NCBI GenBank assembly: GCA_944323625.1 | Contig: CALUTD010000010.1 | Span: forward strand, 1 to 64,000 | Reading direction: 5' to 3' | Length of the DNA stretch: 64,000 bases | From: Candidatus Gastranaerophilales bacterium | GTDB lineage: Bacteria > Cyanobacteriota > Vampirovibrionia > Gastranaerophilales > Gastranaerophilaceae | Part shown: one piece after another, positions 29,869 to 37,370 of the stretch | Position numbering within the stretch: the first letter of the stretch is position 1 | Layout: every line of letters begins with the position of its first letter | Translations under genes and position numbers: made by a program | The notes under the pieces: model-generated | Database searches by the model: none | Told to the model about the DNA's origin: nothing | What the model saw: only the letters and a program-made list of their open reading frames with translations

Positions 29869-30690
29869 TTATTGCTCCTTTCCCTGTTTTTTCAAACCTG
29901 AAAAGAATTTTTTTATTTTTCCCATTAAATCTTTCGGTTTATCTATATCTAAGAAAGGAACGTCCTCGCCGTCTATTCTTCTTGCGACATTCATATACGC
30001 TTGTCCGGCAAGTGATTTTTCATCATTTACTATTGGTTCCCCGCGGTTAGTTGATGTAATTATTCCCGTATCTTCCGGTATAATTCCGATTGGCTGGCAT
30101 GAAAGAGTATCTACCAAAGTTTCAACACTTATCATATCTTTTGTTCTAATCATAGCAGGTCTTACTCGGTTAATTAAAAGCTTATAACTTTCTATTCCTT
30201 CAGCTGCTTCTAATAATCCTATAATTCTATCAGCATCTCTTATTGCGGACATCTCGGGAGTTGTAACAACAATTGCTTCTGAAGCCCCTGCTATTGCTGT
30301 TTGGAACCCCTGTTCAATACCTGCCGGACAGTCAATAAGCACATAGTCATAGTCTTTTTTTAACTTTTCCGTTATTTTCGTAATTTGTTCGGCATTAACA
30401 GCAGATTTATCACGTGTTTGAGCTGCTGCAAGCAAACATAAATTGGGATTTTTTTTATCTTTAACCAATGCCTGTTTTAATTTGCATCTTTCTTCAACAA
30501 CATCTACAAGCGTATATACAATTCTGTTTTCTAAACCCAATAACAAATCCAAATTTCTTAATCCGATATCGGTATCAATTAATACAACGCTGTGGCCTCT
30601 TTTGGCAAGTGCACTACCTATGTTTGCACTGGTTGTGGTTTTGCCGACACCGCCTTTCCCTGATGTTATAACTATAACTCTCCCTGTCAT
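29869..30690 (-). CDS. minD: Septum site-determining ATPase MinD
   Basis: A membrane-associated ParA-type ATPase that recruits MinC and MinE. The deviant Walker A is GKGGVGKTT near residue 11. The other motifs are IDTDIGLRNLDLLLGLENR, YVLIDCPAGIEQGF and TTPEMSAIRDADR. The C-terminal amphipathic membrane-targeting helix is visible as LMGKIKKFFSGLKKQ. The 273-residue length is typical. It sits between minC (13 bases) and minE (no gap). Confidence 0.97.
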   Translation of the reverse strand: MTGRVIVITSGKGGVGKTTTSANIGSALAKRGHSVVLIDTDIGLRNLDLLLGLENRIVYTLVDVVEERCKLKQALVKDKKNPNLCLLAAAQTRDKSAVNAEQITKITEKLKKDYDYVLIDCPAGIEQGFQTAIAGASEAIVVTTPEMSAIRDADRIIGLLEAAEGIESYKLLINRVRPAMIRTKDMISVETLVDTLSCQPIGIIPEDTGIITSTNRGEPIVNDEKSLAGQAYMNVARRIDGEDVPFLDIDKPKDLMGKIKKFFSGLKKQGKEQ

Positions 30691-30703
30691 CTAATCCGCT
30701 CCT

Positions 30704-31858
30704 CTAATCATTTATTTTAAATACTACTATTTCGTTGTTAACAATTCTAGCCTCTTCAGGGGTAAAAGAATTGGTTTTTTCTATATACGCCGTATTCAAA
30801 GAATCAGGTCTTCTTGAATAGCAGCTGGCTATTCTCAATTGTATGGCATTCATTTTTAAAGCTCTTACCCTGGCCTTTTGATTACCGCCTGCTCCGGCAT
30901 GAGCTATTCCGCTAAGTATTCCCCATACCGTTATGTCGCCCAGTGCAGTTATTTCACTTCCCGGATGACAATCACCTATTATTACCAAATTTCCTTCAAA
31001 GTTTATTACCTGTCCTGAGCGTATTGTTTGTTTTATATATTTTGTCTGAAATGATTCAAGCTCTATATCTTCTTTTGTATATTCGGCTTCCGGCACTACT
31101 ATATCCGTAAGCTCTTCTTTTGGTTCATATTCGCTTTCTGTTGATTCCATTTCATAAAATGTATTCTGTGCAAATGATGAGCTAAATATAACATCCAATT
31201 CATCCTGAACGTTTTGATTAATTTCTTTGTTGTCTGATTTTTCACTAACAATAGAGATATCCTCTTCATTTGAGATTTCATTTACATCACAAATAGGCTC
31301 TTGTGTTTCTGAGGGTAAAATTTCTTCTTTTATTTCTTCTTTATCCCCAATATTCAAAGTTTCATTATATATTTCAGCCTTATCAGACAAACTGGAATTT
31401 TCAGAGCTTAAATCTGTTAAATTTTGAGTTTGAGATGAAGCTTGTTCTTTATTTAAAACAATATCTGCTTCACAAACCTTTTTAGATGCATGTTCAGAAG
31501 TAAAATTATTTTGTTCTTCTTTTAGTTCGTCCGCCATTTTGTATGGCATTTCAGGAGCTGCTTCCGTTATATTTTCAGGTGAAATATTTGAAATTATCAT
31601 TCCTAAAGACAATGCAACTTTTTCAGTTTCGGTTGACTTTGTATCAATTAAAGAAAGAGTTGAGTCTATACCGCTTATAAGTGATTTTATGCTCAATAAT
31701 TGCGCCTGGTTTAAATTAACATTACCAAGTTTTAAACAAATACGCTTATTTCTTGTTTCATCTTTATCTAATATTGAACTCAACTGAAAAATAATATCAG
31801 GTGCCGTATCGGCTTCACTTAAATCAATTTCGTATATATTTTCGTTTAATTGTTCCAT
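30704..31858 (-). CDS. minC: Septum site-determining protein MinC, with long acidic linker
   Basis: An FtsZ assembly inhibitor activated by MinD. The N-terminal domain (about residues 1-95) is divergent. Residues about 100-260 form an unusually long, Glu/Asp/Ser-rich linker. The C-terminal beta-helix is clear: IRSGQVINFEGNLVIIGDCHPGSEI, then DITVWGILSGIAHAG and KARVRALKMNAIQLRIA, which bind MinD. I prefer ATG at 31858, seven bases after an AGGGTGG Shine-Dalgarno; a GTG at 31867 lies within that sequence. The order minC-minD-minE is standard. Confidence 0.93.
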   Translation of the reverse strand: MEQLNENIYEIDLSEADTAPDIIFQLSSILDKDETRNKRICLKLGNVNLNQAQLLSIKSLISGIDSTLSLIDTKSTETEKVALSLGMIISNISPENITEAAPEMPYKMADELKEEQNNFTSEHASKKVCEADIVLNKEQASSQTQNLTDLSSENSSLSDKAEIYNETLNIGDKEEIKEEILPSETQEPICDVNEISNEEDISIVSEKSDNKEINQNVQDELDVIFSSSFAQNTFYEMESTESEYEPKEELTDIVVPEAEYTKEDIELESFQTKYIKQTIRSGQVINFEGNLVIIGDCHPGSEITALGDITVWGILSGIAHAGAGGNQKARVRALKMNAIQLRIASCYSRRPDSLNTAYIEKTNSFTPEEARIVNNEIVVFKIND

Positions 31859-31893
31859 AATTTCCACCCTAATCTAAACCTAGAATATCTTAA

Positions 31894-31917
31894 ATTATAT
31901 TTTATTTCAAATAAAAT
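31894..31917 (-). promoter_or_regulatory. minC promoter -10 with adjacent palindrome
   Basis: TATAAT on the minus strand (31894-31899) is joined directly upstream to a perfect palindrome, ATTTTATTT-C-AAATAAAAT (31899-31917). The palindrome falls in the expected promoter spacer, so it could be an operator, or it may reflect AT-rich composition. Confidence 0.35.
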
Positions 31918-31989
31918 AGCATATTATGTATACTTTTATAACCGATTCTTTCTTAACTTAAATTTACAATTCTGTTAAAATCCTTTTAT

Positions 31990-32017
31990 TTCAAGTTTTT
32001 TAAACTTGAATTTTTTA
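31990..32017 (+). terminator. Hairpin with T tail in divergent intergenic region
   Basis: TTCAAG and CTTGAA pair around an AT-rich loop and are followed by TTTTTT on the plus strand. It lies between the divergent minC and metallopeptidase genes, so it may serve as a leader or insulating terminator. Confidence 0.35.
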
Positions 32018-32034
32018 CATTGATTTAAAAAAAA

Positions 32035-32063
32035 TTGTCCTTAAATTTTAAATAATGCATAAT
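32035..32063 (+). promoter_or_regulatory. Candidate promoter of the metallopeptidase-like gene
   Basis: TTGTCC, 17 bases, CATAAT, about 30 bases before the ATG at 32096. The spacing is ideal and the boxes are moderate matches. Confidence 0.35.
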
Positions 32064-32095
32064 AAAAATATGAGATTGAGAGAAGTAAGGGATAT

Positions 32096-32803
32096 ATGAA
32101 GAAAGAAAAATTATTATTAGTTATTATGGGATTAATATTATTCCAAAATCAGCATGTATTTGCCGTAACTCAGGGGCTTGACGAAAATAAAATGAAGTCA
32201 AAACAAATAGCGGAAGGAATGAGTGTTAACAAGCCCGAGTTTGATACCGATGCTTATGCAAAGAAATACAAAAAAGTTACAAAAGACGGTGCAGTTATGC
32301 AGGCAATGGAACTTATGCAGAGTATTAATATAGCCAAATACTCTTATAATGCATTAATGGGAAATAATTTAACCGAAAAACCGTTTAAAATAGAATTTAA
32401 AAATATAGCGGAAATAAACAGTCAGTATGCTTCATTTGATGCATTAGGCTGGAAGAAAAAAGGCAGACTGTATATTTATATTAACGAAAAACACAGAAAC
32501 GCGCCGCCTGAAGCGATAGCTGCATTGCTTGCTCATGAAGCAATACACCAAGATGAATTTGCTTCATTAAACGAGGAAACATACGCTTGGACTCTTGAAG
32601 CTGCAACCTGGATGAAACTGCTTGAAAAAAATCCCTCCGCAGCAAATAATCCTTCACATTTGGTTACAAGAGAAAATATGCTCAAAAAACTTTTTGAAAA
32701 GGGCGATTACACCAATAAATATATTAAAAAGGCTGTTTATACAAACCCTGGGTATGACAAACTCCCTACACGTTCCCCGGGATTTGAAGATGAGGATTTA
32801 TGA
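32096..32803 (+). CDS. Secreted HExxH metallopeptidase-like protein
   Basis: A 235-residue protein with a signal peptide (residues 1-23, ending VFA). A zinc-peptidase signature LLAHEAIHQDE (HExxH) is followed about 9 residues later by NEETYAWTLEA, where a Glu could be the third ligand as in gluzincins. Residues 95-140 look like a small beta sheet before the helix. No propeptide is obvious and the substrate is unknown. It stands alone and ends at a strong terminator shared with the convergent pilin gene. Confidence 0.75.
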   Translation: MKKEKLLLVIMGLILFQNQHVFAVTQGLDENKMKSKQIAEGMSVNKPEFDTDAYAKKYKKVTKDGAVMQAMELMQSINIAKYSYNALMGNNLTEKPFKIEFKNIAEINSQYASFDALGWKKKGRLYIYINEKHRNAPPEAIAALLAHEAIHQDEFASLNEETYAWTLEAATWMKLLEKNPSAANNPSHLVTRENMLKKLFEKGDYTNKYIKKAVYTNPGYDKLPTRSPGFEDEDL

Positions 32804-32834
32804 TTTTTTCAAACTTTCTGAATACTTTAAAAAG

Positions 32835-32862
32835 AATCCAGTCCTTATATAAGGACTGGATT
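32835..32862. terminator. Bidirectional terminator
   Basis: A 13-bp perfect stem formed by AATCCAGTCCTTA and TAAGGACTGGATT between the convergent metallopeptidase and pilin genes, with AT-rich flanks. It probably serves both. Confidence 0.75.
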
Positions 32863-32871
32863 AAATTTAAA

Positions 32872-33640
32872 TTATAATTTATACGGATAGTCTTCTTTAA
32901 ATTCCCACCCATCCATCTCTACTAAAGCTGTACAAGAAGAACTATAACCTTGTCTACAACTATTTAAAAAGTTACTTCTTGATATATCATTTCCACCGGC
33001 CCCGGGTTGAAATAATATTGTATTCCAATCCCATGTATTAAATCGAGGTACAGTTTGAGCAAAAGCAGGATCACCATCATCATTAGATAAAATATAAAAT
33101 GAGAATATATCTTTTCCCACCTGATTAGGTTTTCTTTCTCCGTTTACATCAAACACTATGCCATCAATACATTCATCTACAAAGAACAATGAGCCATCAT
33201 TCAAATAAACCGCTGCAACATTTTCCCAATACGGTTTGTTAATTGCCTGAATTGAGTTATAATAACTTTCATTTTCTCCTAATTCTTCTATTTTTAAATA
33301 GTTTATATGTTTTAAAATATAGTTATCTAAATATTGTTTATGTTGTTCAAGTCCGCCGCATACAGACCTGCCTTCCCATTCATAACTTGGTATCCCCCAT
33401 TCGGTTTCTGAAAGTTTTATAGCATTTGTCATTACAGAATAAAACTTTTTTAATTTTGAAGCAGTTTCAGTTTTTCTATGATTTGCCATTATCATAGGCA
33501 CTGTTATTGCCGCAATAATTCCTATAACAACAAGTGTTATTAATACTTCTGCAAGAGTAAATGATAGCTTTTTAACAAAAATATTGTTAAACTTTGACTC
33601 TGTTCTACCCCCCCCCGTTGCTGTTAATTGATTTATTCAT
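32872..33640 (-). CDS. Pilin-like (type IV/II pseudopilin) protein, out of frame at a G9 tract
   Basis: The start ATG at 33640 has a strong Shine-Dalgarno (AAGGAG), but MNKSINSNGGG runs into TAG after nine G. With 8 or 11 G the frame continues ...KKLSFTLAEVLITLVVIGIIAAITVPMIMAN, the classic pilin helix, and then through the whole open frame to 32872 (about 255 residues). That frame has KLKKFYSVMTNAIKLSETEWG and ends DGWEFKEDYPYKL. The residue before the Phe is Ser, not the Gly usual for prepilin peptidase. As sequenced the gene is OFF; a protein restarted at an internal Met would lack the helix. Confidence 0.85.
33608..33616. repeat. C9/G9 homopolymer in pilin leader
   Basis: Nine C on the plus strand (G9 in the coding strand) directly after codon 8 of the pilin gene. 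Its length sets whether the FTLAEV helix and the body are in frame. Confidence 0.95.
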
Positions 33641-33664
33641 AGTTATTCTCCTTTTTTGATTAAT

Positions 33665-33692
33665 ATTATCATATATTCACAGATTTTTGCAA
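33665..33692 (-). promoter_or_regulatory. Promoter of the G-tract pilin gene
   Basis: TTGCAA, 16 bases, GATAAT on the minus strand, giving a leader of about 18 bases before the ATG at 33640. The same boxes with the same 16-base spacing, and a similar leader, occur divergently at 33906-33933. Confidence 0.6.
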
Positions 33693-33756
33693 ATATAAAT
33701 AAAAATATAATGTATATTTTACGTAATTCAATGACAAAAAGAAAAAATCATACTTT

Positions 33757-33813
33757 CATTCTGAAAGCGGAAATACAAGATTGAGCCAAAAGGGAAATCC
33801 GCTCTTCAGAATG
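33757..33813. repeat. Imperfect inverted repeat
   Basis: CATTCTGAAAGCGGA and TCCGCTCTTCAGAATG form a stem of about 15 bp with one bulge, around 26 bases. It is richer in GC than its flanks and lies in the spacer between the two G-tract promoters. It looks like a small REP-like element. CAGAATGACA is also found near 29268. Confidence 0.55.
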
Positions 33814-33864
33814 ACAATTGAAGTATTATTTTTTAAGCAGTTAACAAGAAGCGCTACTTTTTTT

Positions 33865-33874
33865 CCCCCCCCCC
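33865..33874. repeat. C10 homopolymer, non-coding
   Basis: Ten C between T runs, in the spacer between the two divergent pilin-type promoters, followed by T, CC and another T run. It breaks no gene I can identify. Its length could alter promoter spacing or mRNA structure. Confidence 0.9.
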
Positions 33875-33905
33875 TCCTTTTTTTGCAAATCTGAAATTTT
33901 AATAC

Positions 33906-33933
33906 TTGCAAGAAATAAGAAATATATGATAAT
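33906..33933 (+). promoter_or_regulatory. Promoter of the truncated G-tract leader ORF
   Basis: TTGCAA, 16 bases, GATAAT, matching the divergent promoter at 33665-33692 in both boxes and spacing. GGAG and an ATG follow at about the same distances. Confidence 0.55.
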
Positions 33934-33957
33934 ATAAATTAACTAGGAGATAAAATT

Positions 33958-33999
33958 ATGAATAATTCATCAACCCGCCACGGGGGGGGGGTAAATTAA
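33958..33999 (+). CDS. Short G-tract leader ORF, paralogue of the pilin leader
   Basis: ATG after AGGAG, then MNNSSTRHGGGVN and a stop. As in the pilin gene at 33640, exactly eight codons starting MN(K/N)S precede the G tract. With 11 G the frame would extend to about 44 residues, with no pilin-like sequence. With 9 G it stops at once. I read it as the 5' end of a phase-variable pilin gene whose body was lost, or as a rearrangement partner. A hairpin follows at 34048, then an intact pilin gene. Confidence 0.5.
   Translation: MNNSSTRHGGGVN
33982..33991. repeat. G10 homopolymer in leader ORF
   Basis: Ten G directly after codon 8 of the short leader ORF, the same codon position as the tract in the divergent pilin gene. 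Confidence 0.95.
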
Positions 34000-34047
34000 G
34001 AATTAAAAACAAATTAATATTATTAAGTCATACAAATAAATTGAAGT

Positions 34048-34069
34048 CAATATTTTATTTGAAATATTG
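34048..34069 (+). terminator. Weak terminator-like hairpin
   Basis: CAATATTT and AAATATTG pair over 8 bp and are followed by GCTTTATTTTATTTT. It would separate the short leader ORF from the intact pilin gene. Confidence 0.35.
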
Positions 34070-34136
34070 GCTTTATTTTATTTTAATATAGATATATTTT
34101 GATATATAATTATTATTGCATAAAAGGATTTACATT

Positions 34137-34838
34137 ATGAAAAATATAAAAGCATTTACTTTAGCGGAAGTTCTGATTACTTTAGTTATTATTGGAATAG
34201 TCGCAGCATTTACAGTCCCCGTTTTGATAACAAACTATCAAAAAAACAAAACATGTGTTCAATTAAAGAAAATATATTCGGAATTTTCTCAGGCAGTACA
34301 AATGGCACAGGCGGAATACGGTTCACCTGAAGGATGGGATTATTCATTGCCTCCGGTAGATTTTTTTGACAAATATCTTACACCTTTTATTCAGGTATCA
34401 AGAGAAACTGTTTCTGAGGCAAAACAAGATGGTATTACATATTATGCGCTTGACGGCAGAGTCGAATCAAGTTTTATTAATTTGACTAGTAATTCTTTTA
34501 TTACAACTCTTGCATCAGGTGCGCAAGTTTTCACCGGACTTACTATATCGTCAACAGGTATGGGTAAAGAAAGAAGAAGTTTTATAGTAGATATAAACGG
34601 ATTTTCTAAACCAAATAAATTGGGTCGCGATTTATTTGGTTTTACTATTGGTCCTTTTGGTGTAAAACCTGTTATTTGGAATGATAATGAAAGTAATGAT
34701 GTTGTAAGAACAAGAGATGACTTGTTAAACGGAAGCAGCAGTTATCGTTATCAATGTAATAAAAACAGCAGAGGTTATTGGTGTGCAGCTGTTATTATGG
34801 CAGACGGTTGGGAGATAAAGGATGATTATCCTTGGTAA
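34137..34838 (+). CDS. Pilin-like (type IV/II pseudopilin) protein
   Basis: A 233-residue protein starting MKNIKA, then the pilin helix FTLAEVLITLVIIGIVAAFTVP (Phe7, Glu11). Then come LKKIYSEFSQAVQMAQAEYG and a globular domain with a C-terminal CNKNSRGYWCAAVIMADGWEIKDDYP. Pilins of this class assemble through the helix after the leader is cut off. The -1 residue is Ala rather than Gly. AAAGGA precedes the ATG; a TTG at 34116 is less likely. No prepilin peptidase, ATPase or secretin gene lies in the window. Unlike its divergent neighbour it has no G tract, so it is constitutively in frame. Confidence 0.88.
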   Translation: MKNIKAFTLAEVLITLVIIGIVAAFTVPVLITNYQKNKTCVQLKKIYSEFSQAVQMAQAEYGSPEGWDYSLPPVDFFDKYLTPFIQVSRETVSEAKQDGITYYALDGRVESSFINLTSNSFITTLASGAQVFTGLTISSTGMGKERRSFIVDINGFSKPNKLGRDLFGFTIGPFGVKPVIWNDNESNDVVRTRDDLLNGSSSYRYQCNKNSRGYWCAAVIMADGWEIKDDYPW

Positions 34839-34847
34839 CAAAAGAAA

Positions 34848-35831
34848 TCAATTTTTGTCTTTTCTGAAGCCTTTTGATTGTGATATTTTTCTGCCTGCGG
34901 CTAAAATATCATTTATGGAATTAAGGCAAACTTTATTAGGGTAAATTTCATATTTATTCTTATAGTCATTATCCGTAACATTAATCATTACAACATTAGC
35001 ACCCGAGTTAAGTGCTGTTATTCTTCCGTTTGGTTTTAAAGATTCCATTGCGGTTGTAGCGGGAATATTTATATCGGGCAATACAATTCTTGTAAGAGCG
35101 GTTACTTTAAGCGCCGAATCAAAATTATTATTATCGGCATCTGCAAGCGGAGTATCGGGGTGAGGAATAAAAGGACCAATACCGACCATATCCGCATTTA
35201 AATCTTTAAAAAACATTATATCTTGTGCTAATGACTCTATACTTTGATTTGGCAGCCCGACAATACAGCCGGTTCCGGTTTCGTAGCCCAATGATTTTAA
35301 GTTATAAAGACAATTTATGCGGTTGTCAAAACTCATATTTGGATGTAATTCTCTATATAAATTTTTATCGGTTGTTTCTATTCTTAAGAGATATCTGTCT
35401 GCTCCTGCCGCTTTAAATGCTTTATACTCCTCATAACTTCTTTCACCTATGCTTAAAGTAATTGCTATATCATATTTTTTTATTTGTTTTATAAGCGCAC
35501 AAAGTTTATCAGAATCCCAAAATAAATCTTCACCGCTTTGGAGTACTATGGTTTTATATCCTGATTTAACCGAAAATTCAACATTTCTAAGTATTTGCTT
35601 TTCAGAAAGCCTGTATCTTTGTACTTTGTTATTTTCACATCGAAGTCCGCAATAATAGCAATGAGATTTGCAAATATTAGAAAACTCAATAAGTGCACGA
35701 ATATGAACATAATCACCTTTATATTGTTTTCTTATATTATTTGCAATTTTATATATATCAATAAAATCATTTGAAATTAGAATTTCTTCTAAATTTCTTT
35801 GATTAAGCTTATTACAAAGGAGGTTGAACAA
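34848..35831 (-). CDS. hydE: [FeFe]-hydrogenase H-cluster radical SAM maturase HydE
   Basis: A 327-residue radical SAM protein. The cluster motif CKSHCYYC (CxxxCxxC) lies in IEFSNICKSHCYYCGLRCEN, then RYRLS, VLQSGED and GIGPFIPHPDTPLA, which match HydE; BioB and PylB are close relatives. HydE helps build the dithiomethylamine ligand of the [FeFe]-hydrogenase H-cluster. hydF, hydG and the hydrogenase are not in the window. Its start overlaps the upstream hypothetical gene by 20 bases. Confidence 0.87.
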   Translation of the reverse strand: MFNLLCNKLNQRNLEEILISNDFIDIYKIANNIRKQYKGDYVHIRALIEFSNICKSHCYYCGLRCENNKVQRYRLSEKQILRNVEFSVKSGYKTIVLQSGEDLFWDSDKLCALIKQIKKYDIAITLSIGERSYEEYKAFKAAGADRYLLRIETTDKNLYRELHPNMSFDNRINCLYNLKSLGYETGTGCIVGLPNQSIESLAQDIMFFKDLNADMVGIGPFIPHPDTPLADADNNNFDSALKVTALTRIVLPDINIPATTAMESLKPNGRITALNSGANVVMINVTDNDYKNKYEIYPNKVCLNSINDILAAGRKISQSKGFRKDKN

Positions 35832-36249
35832 AATCTTGTAACTCCGCCATATTATCTAATATTTTATGCAGAGCTCTTGCCGGTTTCGTATCAAACTGAT
35901 GTGATTGTACTTTCACCGTTAGAGAATCCAATTTTTTTTGTGCTACAAGCAGATTGTATTTTTTTACGGCTTTAGCATCTCTTCTGCCTCTTAAAGCCTT
36001 AACCATAGGGTCTTTAGGTTTTTTTACCAGTTCAACGACGTTGTGTTTAAAGTTTTTTAAAGGTTCAACACCTTTTCTGCCGACAGTAAAACAAACTGCC
36101 GCAAGACCAAAAACTCCGAGTGCTGTAAGACAGGTTTCAAGCTTCGTATTATCTTTCAAAAACTCAGAATGATGAGTTTTTGCCTTAAATGCAGGTTGTT
36201 TATTATATGTTTCAACAAATTGAGCAGAGTTAACCGCTTGTATACTCAT
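35812..36249 (-). CDS. Hypothetical basic protein with N-terminal FKA motif
   Basis: A 145-residue protein. The first 24 residues are polar and end in QPAFKAK (Phe21-Lys22-Ala23). One hydrophobic segment covers about 38-58 (LTALGVFGLAAVCFTVG), and the rest is Lys/Arg-rich and helical. The short polar lead ending in FK(G/A) recalls the protein at 667-2100. The stop lies 20 bases inside hydE. A good Shine-Dalgarno (AAAGG) precedes the ATG. Function unknown; it is unlikely to be a hydrogenase factor on sequence alone. Confidence 0.75.
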   Translation of the reverse strand: MSIQAVNSAQFVETYNKQPAFKAKTHHSEFLKDNTKLETCLTALGVFGLAAVCFTVGRKGVEPLKNFKHNVVELVKKPKDPMVKALRGRRDAKAVKKYNLLVAQKKLDSLTVKVQSHQFDTKPARALHKILDNMAELQDFVQPPL

Positions 36250-36316
36250 AATTTGCCTTTCTTGATAAATATATTATGTATAATTTTTCTATAAATATAA
36301 ACGATGATAAATCTAT

Positions 36317-36345
36317 TTGTATTTTAAGACTCCTTATTATATCAT
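36317..36345 (+). promoter_or_regulatory. Candidate nadA promoter
   Basis: TTGTAT, 17 bases, TATCAT, about 50 bases before the nadA ATG. No NiaR or NrtR operator palindrome is evident. Confidence 0.4.
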
Positions 36346-36396
36346 ATATTTAATTGAATGTATAGACCTTATGGATAAAAAATCGAGTATAAAAAA

Positions 36397-37305
36397 ATGA
36401 AAAAAGAACTGGTTGAAAAAATTAATAGATTAAAACAGGAAAAAAAAGCGGTAATACTTGCACATTGCTATCAACGACCCGAAATAGATGAAGTTGCTGA
36501 TTTTGTCGGAGATTCTTTATTTTTATCAAGAAAAGCCGCTGAAACTGATTGTGAAATAATAATATTCGCCGGAGTTTATTTTATGGCAGAAACCGCAAAA
36601 ATTTTATCTCCGAATAAAAAAGTTCTGCTTCCAAATTTATCGGCAGGTTGTTTAATGGCCGATATGATTAATTTGGAAAAAATAAGACTGTTTAAATCAA
36701 AACATCCCGGTATACCGGTTGTATGTTATATTAATTCAACTGCAGAAGTTAAAACCGAGTGTGATATATGTGCAACAAGCGCTAATGCGGTAAATATAGT
36801 AAAATCACTAAATTCAGACAAAGTATTGTTCGTTCCCGACAGGAATTTAGGCAGTTATGTTCAATCAAAACTTAAAGATGTAGAGGTTATAAATTATGAC
36901 GGCTGTTGTCCAATACATAATAATTTAACAGAAAATGACATAATTTTGGCTAAAAAAGACAATCAAAAAGCAAAAGTTTTAGTTCATCCCGAATGCAGTA
37001 AAAATGTTTTAGACTTGGCTGATTTTATAGGTTCTACAACAGGAATTATGAACTATGTAAAAAATTCAGATGAAAAAGAATACATTATAGTTACTGAAAT
37101 CGGAGTTACCCAGCGTTTAAGAAGAGATTACCCGAATAAGAAATTCATTCATATTTCAAATAAAGCTATATGCGAAAGTATGAAATTAATAACTCTCGAA
37201 GACATTTATAATTCTTTAATAAATGAAACTTTTGAAATAAATGTCCCGGACAATATTATAAAATCGGCATATAAACCAATAGAGAGAATGATAAATTTAA
37301 ATTAA
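36397..37305 (+). CDS. nadA: Quinolinate synthase A
   Basis: Condenses iminoaspartate with dihydroxyacetone phosphate to quinolinate in NAD synthesis, using a [4Fe-4S] cluster. The three cluster cysteines can be placed in SAGCLMAD, HPECSK and ICESMKLITLEDIY. Other motifs are LAHCYQRPEIDEVADFVGDS, FAGVYFMAETAKIL and FVPDRNLGSYV. The 302-residue length matches the short oxygen-sensitive form. nadB and nadC are not adjacent. The ATP synthase genes begin 66 bases downstream. Confidence 0.96.
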   Translation: MKKELVEKINRLKQEKKAVILAHCYQRPEIDEVADFVGDSLFLSRKAAETDCEIIIFAGVYFMAETAKILSPNKKVLLPNLSAGCLMADMINLEKIRLFKSKHPGIPVVCYINSTAEVKTECDICATSANAVNIVKSLNSDKVLFVPDRNLGSYVQSKLKDVEVINYDGCCPIHNNLTENDIILAKKDNQKAKVLVHPECSKNVLDLADFIGSTTGIMNYVKNSDEKEYIIVTEIGVTQRLRRDYPNKKFIHISNKAICESMKLITLEDIYNSLINETFEINVPDNIIKSAYKPIERMINLN

Positions 37306-37370
37306 TAAAAAACTTGTTTAATTTTATTTTTTTATGTGCTAACATAAAAGAAAAACACAAGGATATATAC

